Notes: generated by a model from the sequence alone, not told the origin. DNA of 64,000 bases from Sordaria brevicollis (GCA_033439795.1 JAUTDP010000002.1:1984001-2048000), one strand, 5' to 3'; positions 1 to 11,608 are shown, counted from the stretch's first letter. Program-made: numbers and translations.

Positions 1-739
1 GAGCTATATTTGTAATATAGGCGGTGTAACGATAGACTAGTAGGTATATTTTAATAGATTATAATTTTTGAGATATAAAAGCGGGGAATATAGTAAATCC
101 TATCCGGGCGGAAATAATTATGATTGAAGTATTCGATTATATTCTATTCGAGCGTTCGGTTTTATAAAAGTATTTAGAAGTATTTTATAGGTGTACTATA
201 TAATACTTTTGAATTTTAAATATATTAGATCTAGTAGTCGGGTTCGTATAATATTGAGTATTGGCGTAAAGTCGAATAATATTGGACGATTCTTGGATAT
301 TCCCTATTAGGTATTATATTTATTTTTATCCTTCTAGGTTGTTAAATTATAGTCTATTTCGTACTTTATTTATATATATTAGAAATAATACCATTGTATA
401 TTTACGGTATTATATTCTTTTAAAATATTTTATTTATTAACGATATAATCTGGACCGATATAATAAAAACGGTAGAATTTATAATTAGACGGACCGATAG
501 TATTAGTATTCTTGTCTTATTGCGGTATATCCCCGGTATAATATATAGTAAAAATAGATATTAATATAAGAATACTTTTAATCTCTATTATTATATTTTA
601 ATTTAATAATATAAAATAATTAATAACTTCGATAATAGATTCGAAGTTTGAAGTATAAAGATTTAGAACGATAGGGAAGATATTCGTATTTCGAAGTTTA
701 TTACTAAAGGGTAGACCCATTAGTAATTAGTATATTTTT
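1..739. other. RIP-degraded AT-rich DNA, no gene recognised
   Basis: TpA-rich, CpA/TpG-poor sequence with CpG retained. Several frames on both strands carry only TAA/TAG stops, which is expected after RIP and is not evidence of coding by itself. No motif, LTR or LINE end is visible. Confidence 0.5.
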
Positions 740-1470
740 ATAATTAAACGAAAGGTATTGCGATAAATATTAAAACTATCGATGAAAGTAAGTATTAGAT
801 AATTTAAAACGTTAAAATGGCTATATAATTGATTTTAGTTTTCGAAGTGGTTCCGGCTAAATATTTCGATTTTAAAATAGGCTTTAATTAGTGGAGTAAA
901 TACTAGGGGTAGAATTTGGACCTTTTACTTTTTTTTAGAGTTTTTATCGCTTTTTAGTATATATTTTATAATAAAAAAACTATTAAATAGTGGTTTTGGT
1001 CGAATATTATATTTAGGTAATCGTTTACCCGCTTTAATAAGTAGGTTAAGATTATTAAGAATATCGTTATTAAAATAATCGATATCGACGCTTATAATCC
1101 GGTATATATATTCCTACGGGATTTAATGCTCTTCGTTAAATTGTATAATAAATTCCTTTAATAAAAGTTTTATATCTAATCCAAATTGAAGATAAAGGCT
1201 ATAATTAAGGAATATTTTTTTAATTTAATTAATATCGAAATATTCGTTAATAATTAATATTATTTTACCGGGCTTATATATATAATTTTTAATATAATTC
1301 TTACCTACCGCTTTAATTCTATTAATATAAAGTATATAATCGGGGTCGTCGTTATTTAAACTATAATAATAATTACGATAATTTATATATTAGAAGTATA
1401 TAAAATCTAATAGAAATATCGGTTTACCGATATCGTTTGGATTTGAAAATATTATAAAATGAATATATTC
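740..1470. pseudogene. Coding-like relic, strand unresolved
   Basis: I do not recognise this. Both strands give a long frame interrupted almost only by TAA/TAG, which RIP makes from CAA/CAG/TGG. The plus frame starts near 740, keeps several Trp codons and has one TGA near its right end. The minus frame runs from about 1,720 down to about 700 and includes an ATG at 1,560-1,558. Composition (Ile/Asn/Lys/Tyr rich) is shaped by the mutation bias. No catalytic motif is visible. It could be a degraded gene, a fragment of an unrecognised element, or chance openness of AT-rich DNA. Confidence 0.25.
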
Positions 1471-2570
1471 GTTAGACGTTGTGCGTACGGAGCTCGATTA
1501 ATATAGTATATTATATAGTTTTGTCGGATTATTTACGAAATACACTATGCCTTTGTACATTTTTTATACGGTATTAAAATTTAAGAAGGTTTTGAATAAA
1601 GATTTTAGGTCTATAAAGTATATAGATAAAGGTATTATATTTGAATACTCTTGGTTGTTATTTTCTATATCCGAATCGTTTTTTATTATCGGTTATTAAT
1701 ATTATTATTATTATATTTTCTTTAATATTGCCGCTACTTATCTTTTGCAATTGGCTAATTCCGTCTTTATTTTCGAAACTTTTAGTAGAATTTCAATTAC
1801 TCGTATATTTAGAAAAAGTAGCCGTTTTTTAACGTTATCTTTAAATATCCTAATTTATTTTAATATAAATATAATATCGGGTATAGGTCTTTTATTTCGG
1901 TTACGTAGCGATTATAATATTTATAATATAGTCGAATACTTTATAATTATTATACGCTTTATATAGGAGAAAAGACCGAATTGTATATAGAAATCTAGTA
2001 AGTATATTTATTATAATAATAATATATTAGAATCGAATTATTTATAATGCGATTAGGTACGGTAGGGATTTGTAGGGTAATTATAGCGATGTAGGGTTTT
2101 AGCTAGGGTATAGCGGTAATTTTAATTTGTTCGGCAATTTAGTCGTCGATGAATACATTTTTAAAAGGTACGACCTTTGGTTTTTAGCGGCTAAAGTTAC
2201 GTTCGCCGTATTCTAGATCGAGTCGTAATTAGTCTTCGTTAAATCCGGGCGGAAGGATATTATTATTAAGGTCGTCGAAATTGAGGTCCGCTACTCTATT
2301 TATAAATAAAATATTTTAATCGATAACGCTTTATTCTAAGTTAGTTATAATATTTATTTAATCGATGGTTTAGAATTAGTTTACTTTATTCAGTTTGGTC
2401 GTTATTATTATCTCTAATATCCTTCCAATTATCCTCTATTAAAATATTATTATTATTATCGTTATTTTAAAGGTCGCTATATAATATTAGGGGTATTAGA
2501 AGTTGGTTATATTAGTCTTGGTTTAATTATTATTATTATTAATTAAAAATTTGGCTAGCTTTTAAATTAG
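1471..2570. other. AT-rich DNA without recognisable feature
   Basis: The two short open frames near 1,641-1,966 are hydrophobic, AT-driven and overlap each other in different frames; I do not treat them as genes. Nothing else is recognised. Confidence 0.4.
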
Positions 2571-2700
2571 GACCCCCCGCGGTCGTTAGTCGTTATTTAG
2601 GGGCGCGGCAATTATACCCGACTCTTGCGATAGGCTAGATATATCGGGAAGAATATTTGGGCGTAGCGACCATTGGCCCGGTTTTTTTTCTGGGTATATC
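2571..2700. other. GC-richer island in AT-rich block
   Basis: A short patch with runs of C and G and preserved TG dinucleotides stands out from its neighbours. It may be a segment that escaped RIP because it was single-copy or too short. No coding or RNA motif is recognised. Confidence 0.4.
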
Positions 2701-2720
2701 GATTAGGTATTAATTTAGAT

Positions 2721-2734
2721 ATTACTATTATTAC

Positions 2735-2771
<37 letters not shown>

Positions 2772-2772
2772 T
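2721..2772. repeat. (ATT)n microsatellite
   Basis: Near-perfect trinucleotide run of about 17 units, with two interruptions at its left end. Confidence 0.95.
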
Positions 2773-3331
2773 AATGAAAAGATATTTGGTTAAAGGAGGA
2801 TGATAAAGGAGGGTGTTATTTGGTTAAAGAAGGAGAGATCTTTGAAAAATTAAATTAGTATTGTTGTTGTATAATTAGATTAGTACGTACTTAATTATAT
2901 AATATAATGAAGGGAAATTTAATAGGTACGTATATATGTGGAAGACGGACGTATAATGAAGGTTATTAAGTTATAGGTTAGCCTCCCGGCTTTAAATAGA
3001 ATATTAAATTAAGGATAAGAGTCGTCTAAAATCTTTTCGATATTAATTATAACTTTGGTTTATTTATTTTATTTAGTCTTTCGTTTGGAGTTTTATCGAT
3101 GTAAGTTATAACCTATTTATTTTATTTTATTATAATATTTCGATTCGATTGGAGATTTGATTATTCGTTTTTAAATCGAGGTATACGAATATATTTTATT
3201 TTATTTAAGGATAATAGGAGACCTCATTTTAAATAAAATTGGAGTTATTTACCTTTATTAAATAAATGAGATAATAATTAGATATAGTAATTATTTATTA
3301 TATTAGATCTCTTCCTCCTTCTTTTATTAGA
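2773..3331. other. Intergenic, purine-rich then TTTATTTTATT-rich
   Basis: The left end has short direct repeats of ATTTGGTTAAAG within a purine-rich run (2,780-2,840). At 3,055-3,215 TTTATTTTATT-like words recur. No gene is recognised. Confidence 0.4.
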
Positions 3332-3384
3332 TTCTCTTTTTCTCCCCCTCCCTTTCTCTCTCTTTTTTTTTTTTTCTCTCTTTT
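3332..3384. repeat. Polypyrimidine tract
   Basis: About 53 nearly uninterrupted C/T residues on the plus strand, including a run of 14 T. A low-complexity tract; it could form triplex DNA, but no function can be read from it. Confidence 0.85.
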
Positions 3385-3578
3385 ATAATAATTTTTATTT
3401 TTGTAATTAGATTTTATTAGATTCTCCTCCTTTAATTAATTTTATTATTTGTAATTAGACCTTTTTATATTAATTTTTTCATCCTTATTCCTCTTTTCGT
3501 TAGTATACTTAATTAATTAGACGGATGTGAATCCTTATATAAGATTAGACCTTATTAGAAGGGATAGTTAGAATGCTA

Positions 3579-3610
3579 TATTTACTTATCTTACTATTTA
3601 TAAGTAAATA
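3579..3610. repeat. Perfect 11-bp inverted repeat with 10-bp loop
   Basis: TATTTACTTAT at 3,579-3,589 pairs with ATAAGTAAATA at 3,600-3,610. A simple AT-rich hairpin without a following T run, so I do not call it a terminator. Confidence 0.8.
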
Positions 3611-4314
3611 GGATAAAAATTCGAACCGAAGCGGGTAATAGTATTCTATTTAATTACCGCCTTTACAGTTTAGGCGTTAGTCGTTAAAGTAGAATTTATT
3701 ACAATAATATTAAATTCGCTCGTATAAGAGGTACGTACCTTATCCCCCCTTATTAGGAATTAGGGATAATAGTCCTTTTATTGGCCGCGGCTAATCTAAT
3801 TCTTATTAAAATTGCGGTTTACCCGCTATAGGGTTACGTTAATACCCTACTTCGACCTTTACGGTCTATTTTATTTATTAATATTATTATTAATATTACT
3901 ATTTATTAATAAATTTAATATTATTTACTAACTATCCCGCCTTTCTATTTCTAATTTCCTATTTATAATTATAAACCTTCTATTCATTAACGAGTATTAA
4001 TATAATTTGGAATGCGGTGGAATTAATCGCTAATCGCTATACCCTACCCTATTAACCCTTCGAGTATTTATTACCCTCCTCCCCCCCGTTAAAATTTTCT
4101 TCTTCCTTTTTTAATTAATAATAACTTCGATTAATCGATTTAGTACTTACCTTATATTTTCGTCGATACGAAGCTTAAAGTTTGCTTTGTATTAAGAAAT
4201 CGTATTTAATTAGTAATCTTAGATTATATTAATTATAAATTAGAGTCTTTTTTATTTATTATATTTAATTCGTATATTAATTATATTTAGGTTATAGGTT
4301 TTAAACGTAAAGGG
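3611..4314. other. Intergenic, no gene recognised
   Basis: Mixed AT-rich sequence with small GC-richer islands (about 3,740-3,850 and 4,075-4,090). Scanned on both strands; no supported coding frame or RNA gene. Confidence 0.4.
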
Positions 4315-4740
4315 GTTACGGCGGATCCGCTTAGCGGTATTCCTAATAATCGTTCTTATAGTCGATTTAAGGGATCGGGTAAGAAGATTTATACGACCGA
4401 AATTAGTAGCTTAGAGTATTTTATACCCTAATTTATTAAAAAAATTAAGTTTGACGATAAATCGAATTATTAGAATTATAATATTCTAAATAATAATAGT
4501 AATGATAATAATGCCTATTCGACTTCCTTAAAGCTGAAATTTATTAATTTATTAGCCAAATTTGGTATTGCCCAACGCGTATTTACCTAGCCTATTATAG
4601 GAATTATACGTAGTATTAATTAATTTAATCTTTCCGTTATATTTTTTATTCCGATAAATATAGGTACGGATATAGGTATAAGTAATTAGCCCTTAATATT
4701 ATACCCTACGTTTACTAATCCGTTAATATATTCTTTTTTT
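4315..4740 (+). pseudogene. Coding-like relic upstream of the unknown 802-codon ORF
   Basis: Not recognised. One plus-strand frame runs about 140 codons with stops that are all TAA or TAG. It has a Ser/Lys/Asn-rich start (4,330-4,500) and a more hydrophobic later part. It lies in a different frame from the 5,154-7,562 relic and ends about 400 bp before it. It may be an upstream exon or ORF of the same unit, separated by an intron or indel, but splice sites cannot be trusted after RIP. Confidence 0.3.
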
Positions 4741-5153
4741 CTAAATCCGTTATTTTTTTTTATTATTATATTGTATTAATATATTATTTCCAGGGTTATA
4801 TTATAGAGTATTTATTTAATAGTAATTATTATTAAATTCTCCTTACGAATTAGAAGGTTATTATATATCGTCTTCTTATACTTTTAAATATTGGATCCTA
4901 ATTTACCGATCCTTTATAATAGGGATTTATTTAAGATTTTACTAATATTAACCGGTTTAATCGTATTATATTATTATTGAATTAGCTTATTCGTTATAAC
5001 GCCTTCTATAATATATTCAATCCTATTAGTATTCGAAATGGATAAGATACCGACCCTTTCTATAAATAACCGGATGCCGATTAATTTTAGTTGTAATTTT
5101 AATTATAATTGTAGTAATAATATTAACGTTAGAATTAATAAAATATTGTTAAA
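4741..5153. other. AT-rich gap between two coding-like relics
   Basis: T-rich start (4,735-4,765), then sequence with locally coding-like stretches in changing frames. No continuous frame is supported. Confidence 0.35.
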
Positions 5154-7562
5154 ATGAAGTAAGAATTCGCCGATACTATTATATTTATTATTCTTCCCGT
5201 CGGTTTTGGTGTTGGTACGGGTATTATCTAGATTCCTTCCGATTTTGAGTTTAGCTTTGTCTCGTTAACTACCCTAAAGGAAAGGGCGGCTTAGGAGGAA
5301 GAGGTATGGGTTATTGCTTAAGAATTCGTAGAGGAACGATAGCGTATAATTGCTAAGAAAAGACCCTCTCCTTTTAACTTTTATCGTTAAAGTAGTTAAT
5401 ATTTTGCGATTAGTTAGTAAGTCGAAGATGATTAGGGCGATGATAATAACGATAACGAAGGCGATTTTAGTATAGGTTAGGGCTATTTTAATAAGGAGGA
5501 GGAATTCGACGGGTTTATAGACTATACGTAGTTTCGTGCGCAGTTTCGTAAATAGTTTTGCGGTTTGTTTGAATAGAATGATTCCGAGCTTAATTTTGAT
5601 TTTGACGACGGTCTTAATAATATTGGCGCCCGATTTATTAAGATTAAGGCGGCTTTTAAAACGAAGACCCCTAAGCCTATTAAATTCGCTAAGTTTATAA
5701 AAACCCCTAAGATTATTACCCCTATTATTGGTAGTACTTCTGGCCTAGTTTTTGCTGGTACTTTTAATAATTTAATTACGCCCGCCCTATGCGAAATTAA
5801 GAGTTAGAGGCGTAAACGACGTATACGTTTTCGAGACCTTAATATTTTATTAAAGATAGCCGTACTATATTACTTCTTAGAACCTATTTATACTAATTTA
5901 TAGAATTTGGCCGAAAGTAATATATTTCGTATAAATATATTAAGTAAAGAGGACGATTTATTTAGAATAGTCCTTAATACTTTAATTGGCGAAACCTTTA
6001 TTATTATTCTTCGCTCGGTAAACGAGCCCGACGAAATTTAGAATGAAATTAATCGAGAGATTTATTAGTATACTTTTTTATATTATATTAATTAGTTTAT
6101 TAATTGGGTTGTTAAAATGGCGGTTCTTAGTATTAAATTACGTTCGTAGCGATTTAAGGAATTGCGTAACTATTTATTAATTGTTATTAAAGGTTATAAG
6201 TAAGAATTTCTTATAAGGAAATTATTACTATAGTTTAGAAGTATAATTATTAATAACCCCGGTTTAATGAACCTTAATATAGATAATAAAAATAATTAAA
6301 AGTAATTTTAATAATTTATCGAGCCTTAAATTAATTATTAATTCTTTATTTAGAATTTTTCGTATATTATATTATATATCGATTATTTTTCGATATTTAA
6401 TAATAAATCGGGCGCCGCCTTCTTTTATATTAAGATTATTATTATTAATTTCGGTAGTTTATATATTAGGATTTTATAGTCCGAGATTAAAATAAATTAG
6501 GGTATTTTGAAGTAGGATTGGGTTAAAGATAAGACTTTATATACTAGGTATAATAAGATATTCGATGATTTAGGATTTTATTTAGAATTTGAATATATTA
6601 ATAAGAATTAGTTTAATATAAAGCTATTAGAGGTCGTTAAGAAGAAGTCGAAAAAGGTTGTTTAAATTAGTATAATATTTAATTAATACCTAATTATTAA
6701 TAAAAAGGCGCCCTTTACCCGATTTAATATTTATTTTAATATAAGTAGATAGTAGTTTACTTTATTCAATATAATTAAAAATATAGCGGTTGGTAATAAT
6801 AGTTCTAATCGTCGTAATTCTAATCGTTATAGTTTTAATTATAGTGGCTTTAATTATGGTAGTTTTATTAGTTTATATAATAATCGTTAGTTTTTTCTTA
6901 TCGTCGAGAATATTTAATAATAGCCGTAGCTTTCGCCAACCCCCTATTAACGTTGTAATTATAGTTAAAGTAGTATATAGGATAATAATATTATTCGAAA
7001 GATATAATAGAAAATTATACGTTTAGAAGTAGAATTGGCTAGATCCCGTTCGTTTTAATCGCGTTCGTTTTAGTTGCGTTCGTTTTAATCGCGTTCGTTT
7101 TAATCGCATTTATCGCAATTATTTAATTTGCGTTATAAATTTTAATAATTTGGCTATACTTCCGGTAGCTAGAAGTAACGTTAAATTTCCGTTAATTATA
7201 ATAGGATCGAGGAAGAGGACGAGGGAGAAAAGGATAACGAGGAAGATTAGGATTTTCGTTTACTATATAGCCGTAGGATTAAAAATAAGGGTAAAGGTCG
7301 CGTTAAAAATATATCTAATTCTATTACCCCGCTTGCCGACCGCCGTTTTTATTAATATAGTAGTTGCCGTATTATTTATTGCAATAATAACGGTAATATT
7401 ATTACCCCGCTTCGCCCTAGGCGTAGCCGTATATTTACGCCTTCTTCGATTATTATAGATATGGATTTTAATTTTATATATTTTTAATTATATATTTAAT
7501 TGCCTACGCCTTTTTCGATTATAATGGACTTTAATTCTATATATTTCTTAGTATATATTTGA
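5154..7562 (+). pseudogene. Unknown ORF family X, copy 1 (RIP-scarred, 802 codons)
   Basis: I do not recognise this protein. One frame runs from ATG (5,154) to TGA (7,560-7,562). Every interruption I saw is TAA or TAG, consistent with mutated CAA, CAG or TGG. Layout: acidic, Gln-rich N-terminus (residues about 45-140); Lys/Pro stretch (about 165-195); helical-looking central region (about 210-530); Asn/Ser/Tyr/Gly segment (about 540-570); four RSF-Q-S pentads (about 632-651); acidic patch near 686; basic Ser/Arg tail. Residues 297-317 and 408-428 match the relic at 36,873-38,766, with 12 of 21 positions identical in each block and near-equal spacing (111 and 114 codons). Two RIP-scarred copies suggest a repeated family. 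The order of acidic head, helical core and basic low-complexity tail resembles some retroelement Gag proteins, but no zinc knuckle or pol is seen, so that is a guess. Confidence 0.6.
7047..7106 (+). repeat. 15-bp in-frame tandem repeat, 4 copies
   Basis: Four contiguous units of CGTTCGTTTTAATCG; the second has two changed bases. In the frame of the surrounding relic each unit encodes Arg-Ser-Phe-stop(Gln)-Ser/Leu, so the ancestral protein carried a pentapeptide repeat. Confidence 0.9.
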
Positions 7563-8088
7563 CTACGTTTGAGATTTATATTTTCGGTATATTGATTTTA
7601 TTTTTATTATATTTTATATAATACCTTTTAATTCCGTTTTGATTTATAATTAAAAAAATCTCAAAATATATTAATATATAAAAAACGTTAAAATTTCAAT
7701 ATATAAAAAAATTTTAAAATATTAATATACAAAAATACGTTAAATAATGAAAATATTAAAAAAATTAATTTAACGGCGCTAAATAACTCTTTTAATTAAA
7801 ATAATATTAAATTATATTTATATATTTTCTTTATATTTGCGTACTCTTTTATTTCGGTAGTGGTTTAAGCGTATTAGAATGGGGAAATTAATATTCAAGG
7901 TTCTATTTAGGTATTTAAACGCCGCCGCCGCCGCTATTATTATTATTAAAATTATAATATTACCCCTGGTTTATTAGCACTTATTTTATAGAATTTACTT
8001 ATTGGGCGTAATTAATTGTCCCTATTATTAGGTGCTTCTTTTATACCCTACTATTTAATAACCTAAATTACTTAGTTAAACCGCGGCG
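7563..8088. other. Downstream AT-rich region with simple repeats
   Basis: At 7,640-7,735 there are imperfect A-rich repeats containing AATATATAAAAAA-like words. A (GCC)n run passes into (ATT)n at about 7,921-7,947. No gene is recognised. Confidence 0.45.
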
Positions 8089-8475
8089 CGCCGCTGCCCC
8101 CGTTTTTAATTATAATTTCCCGTATCGATATTGCGGCGTAATAATATACTTTGCTATATTCTTTTAAATTTTATATAACGCGACGCGCCGCCGCCCTTAT
8201 TTTTAATTATAATTTCCCGTATCGATATTGCGGCGTAATAATATACTTTGCTATATCCCTTTAAATTTTATATAACGCAATGCGCCGCCACTTCCGTTTT
8301 TAATTATAACCTTTTATATCAATATTGCGGCGTAATAATATTCTGTTATATCCTTTTAAATTCTATATAACGCGATGCGCCGCCGCCTCCGTTTTTAATT
8401 ATAACCTTTTGTATCGATTTCGCGGCGTAATAATATACTATTTTACTATATCCCTTTAAATTTTATATAACGCTA
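8089..8475. repeat. 97-bp tandem array, 4 copies
   Basis: Units start at 8,089, 8,186, 8,283 and 8,378 (periods 97, 97 and 95). Each has a GC-rich CGCCGC head, a TTTTTAATTATAA block, a GCGGCGTAATAATAT block and a TTTAAATT-TATATAACGC end. Near unit borders the sequence forms CGGCGCGCCG-like palindromes. Units differ mostly by C/T changes, as RIP would leave. Confidence 0.9.
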
Positions 8476-8497
8476 TAATACTTTACGATTTATTAGC

Positions 8498-8733
8498 CCT
8501 ATTCGTTTAGCGACTTTTAACGTAAAGAAGTAATTGCGCGATAAGAAGGTAATAAAGTATAGTATCCCCGAACCCGAAGATTTCGATAACGAGGAGTAGA
8601 ATAGTAATATCGCCGAGGAGGACGGTGAGGATAATGAGGAGGTTGCTTCCGACGTCGAGTTCGAAATTCGTTTAGCGATTTTTAGCGTAAAGAAGTAATT
8701 ACGCGATAAGAAAGTAATAATACCTTAAATATT
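8498..8733 (+). pseudogene. Small relic with internal 165-bp in-frame duplication
   Basis: A segment beginning ATTCGTTTAGCGA occurs at 8,501 and again at 8,666, 165 bp apart and in the same frame (55 codons). Each copy reads IRLA-F-VKK-stop-LRDKKVI. Between them is a strongly acidic stretch (Glu/Asp/Asn), which keeps the frame. The piece is too short to assign. It sits directly right of the 97-bp array, so it may belong to the same repeated unit. Confidence 0.45.
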
Positions 8734-9320
8734 TTCGTTAAATTATATAGTCGAATGGCGGTAGGAGAATTTTAAATTCGCTTCCGAATTTTAAAGCTTA
8801 TAATTTTTTAATACTCCCGCTATTAATAAAATTATATTAATAACCTAAGATAGGTTAGGCCGCGTTGATTTTGGTAGGATTGCCCGTTTACGTAATATAT
8901 ATTTGTAAAAATAATATCCTTTATTTACTACTCTATACCCGATATTTTTTATTACCTTTTTATTTCGTTTGGTCGTTTAAATTATTTTTAGGCATTTATA
9001 TATCTATACCTTTTATTAAATACCCAATCCATACCTTCGTTATTTTTCACTAGACTACCTTATATCTAGATTTTTTCCTATATTTATTTAGATACCGGCA
9101 TTTTATTATTATATATTACTGCACTCTTATATATAAAGTAACTATTACGAATTAGGTTCGTTGGTGGTTTTTTGATTGAGTTGGATTTGAGATATTAATA
9201 AGTTGTCGTTGAATTATAAATAGTAAGTTTAGAATTTCTTGTTTTATATCCTCTATTCCTTCCTTAATAATATTTTAATATATTATAATAAATTTAGGTT
9301 TAAGTAGTAAAATGATTATT
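8734..9320. other. AT-rich DNA, no supported gene
   Basis: A 62-codon open frame at 8,865-9,053 is very hydrophobic and starts inside degraded sequence; I regard it as chance. Nothing else is recognised. Confidence 0.4.
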
Positions 9321-9915
9321 ACCCGAGAGAATAATAGTCGAGATTTTACTATTAATTATAGGAAAGCTATTTATAAGGAGGCGTACTAATTGACGAATCG
9401 CCTTTGTATTTAAATCGATAATTTTACCCGGTTGGAAGGATAAGCTACGTCGTTGGTCTCTTCGTTACCCGAGAAAATAATAATCGAGATTTTATTATTA
9501 ATTGTAAGAAAGTTATTTATTTATAAGGAGGTGTATTAATTGACGAATCGCCTTCGTATTTAAATCGATAATTTGTTTTATGAGTTGGTTGGTTTTACCC
9601 CGGTCGAGTTATTGGAGAAAGATTTTGTAAGCCGTTGTATTGGAAGAGATAATTTAGTGGTAAATTAATTGGAAGGATATCTTACGTTGGTCTCTTCGTT
9701 ATCCGAGAGAATAATAGTCGAGATTTGATTATTATTTATAAAGAGGTGTATTAATTGATGAATTATTTTCGTATCCAAATCGATAATTTGTGCGACCTTC
9801 GTTACCCGAGAGAATAATAATCGAGATTTTACTATTAATTGTAGGAAAGTTACCTATAAGGAGGTGTATTAATTGGTGAATTGCCTTGGTATTTAAATCG
9901 ATAATTTGTATTAAT
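9321..9915. repeat. Dispersed direct repeats, about 110 bp, 4 copies
   Basis: Copies begin at about 9,321, 9,467, 9,701 and 9,804 with ACCCGAGA-AATAATA-TCGAGATTT. They run through GGAGGTGTATTAATTGA and end near AAATCGATAATTTG. Spacing is irregular (146, 234, 103 bp). The third copy has an internal deletion. Copies differ by C/T and G/A changes. Confidence 0.8.
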
Positions 9916-10020
9916 TTCTACTTTAAGGAAAGGTGGCCGAGTTTATTGGCTTTACCCCGGTCGAGTTGGAAAAGACTTTGTAAGCTGTTGTATTGGAAGA
10001 GATAATTTAATGGTAAAACG
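9592..10020. repeat. Second direct repeat interleaved with the 110-bp family
   Basis: A segment with TTTTACCCCGGTCGAGTT, GACTTTGTAAGC-like and TGTATTGGAAGAGATAATTTA words occurs at about 9,592-9,664 and again at about 9,947-10,017. This indicates a compound duplication of a larger unit. Confidence 0.7.
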
Positions 10021-10084
10021 AATTGAAAGATTACTATAAAGTTTAAATAGAGGCTTAACGAATAGACCTATCTATTTCCAATTA

Positions 10085-10260
10085 ATTATTGTATAGTTAA
10101 ATATTAGTAGAAATTACCGCCGTTTATTTTTAATTAAGTATTGCGCGGTTAAATATTAGTAGAATTATTTGCGCCCGCGTTACTTCTAATTAATTATTGC
10201 GCGGTTAAATACTAATAGAAATTACCGCCGTTTATTTTTAATTAAATATTACGTAGTAAA
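10085..10260. repeat. 52-56-bp tandem repeat, about 3.5 copies
   Basis: TTG(C/T)(G/A)(C/T)(G/A)GTTAAATA recurs at 10,089, 10,141 and 10,197, and degenerates at 10,249. It is followed in each unit by AGTAGAA and, in two units, ATTACCGCCGTTTATTTTTAATTA. Confidence 0.8.
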
Positions 10261-11460
10261 TTACTTACGCTGCCTACGTTAGGATATAATTTTATTATTC
10301 TTAATAGGCTAAAAAGGCTATTATATTTATATTCGCCCAATCCGAAGGCGAAGGTCTTTATAATTAGTTATATTATATTTACTTTCTAGTTTAAACCCTA
10401 ATTAGTACTTTATCGTTATTAATAAGATTAAATAACCGATATTTTTAAGTCCGACGATAGACCCGGCGACGTTGCGACCTAATAGTATTATAAATATTAG
10501 GCCGATTATATTAAGGCCCCGATTAATTTCGTTAATTATATCCTTTTATTTATTAAATGCGATTAATAATCGATATTATTAATTATACGTAATTTTAAAG
10601 ATAAGGTACTATTTTTAATAGACTTTTTCTTTTTTCCCGAATATAATAAGTGATATAGAAGTCGACGGTAAAAACGAAGACGATTATATATTAATAGAAG
10701 TTAAGATTAAAATTAAAATTGTAGATTTCTTTTTTACGCCCTATAATTTTATTAAAATTAAGATTGAAATTGTAGATCTTTTCCTACGCCCTATACCTTC
10801 GTTAATATAGACCGTTCGTTTATTGGCCCCGGTTAAACCCCCAATAATACGAATTCTAAGCCAGAGGTATTTAGTATATTATTAATTATCCGGCAAATCG
10901 AATTTTATATTTACTATTATTGGCCTTAGCCTTCTTAAAAGTAGTGGAATTTATATGAAGTGCCTTATTTATATTCGTATTTTACGAGTTAACGAATGGT
11001 TTTACCGAATCTTTTTTAAAGAGGATTATACCTTTATCCTTCGTAATTATCTAATTACTCTTTAGGATATTATTAATAATAATAAATTCCTACTTTGGGT
11101 AAAGCTTAATCCCAATTATTAAATACGAAAGGAATTTAAAATAATTCGTCCTCTAATGTAAAGAAATAATCGGGTGAATATTATAAATAGTTTTATAGGC
11201 CGATATTAAAAGGTTTTAGGAGAAGAAATAGTACGAGAACGCTATTATTAAATTTAAAAAAGTAAAATTTATCGTTATTATAATTATTACGCTAATAAGG
11301 GTTAAAAGAGTATATAGCGGTTACAGTCGGTTCTCCGCTTACTTATTAAATATTTAAAATACCGGTCTTAGAGAATAATAATCTATTCCGCTATAAATAA
11401 TTACTTTTATTTAACGGATATTGAATATTATCTTTAAAATAATATTTCCTTTCTTTATAC
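10261..11460. other. Coding-like but unassigned DNA
   Basis: Several plus-strand frames look coding-like over 200-600 bp (for example about 10,790-11,450), but more than one frame is equally open and I see no known motif. It may be a degraded gene with indels. Confidence 0.3.
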
Positions 11461-11467
11461 TTTAATA

Positions 11468-11608
11468 CCCCTAGGCTAATAGTAATAAACAGTCGAGGAA
11501 GAACGGTTATTACCCTACCTTTTGATTAATAGCCTAAGAAGTTTAGCAGGCCGTCTTCCTACTTTGGCACCCCCTAGGCTAATAGTAATAAGCGGTCGAG
11601 GAAGAATA
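11468..11608. repeat. Direct repeat pair, 103 bp apart
   Basis: CCCCTAGGCTAATAGTAATA followed by a GTCGAGGAAGAA word occurs at 11,468 and 11,571. Confidence 0.85.

Noticed and set aside
3579..3610. Hairpin as transcription terminator
   Set aside because: No T run follows, and this is eukaryotic-type DNA; a perfect AT-rich inverted repeat alone is not enough.
3590..3700. Possible tRNA or SINE B box (GGTTCGAAT on the minus strand)
   Set aside because: No convincing A box, no cloverleaf stems, and the T-arm stem does not pair.
6790..7026. 78-codon open frame, plus strand
   Set aside because: A Val/Ile run produced by AT-rich Asn/Tyr codons read out of frame; a shadow of family X copy 1.
7150..7458. 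102-codon open frame, plus strand
   Set aside because: It overlaps family X copy 1 in another frame, is hydrophobic/basic by composition, and shows no motif. The 5,154-7,562 frame is continuous through it.
8089..8475. CRISPR-like array
   Set aside because: The units are contiguous 97-bp tandem copies with no unique spacers.
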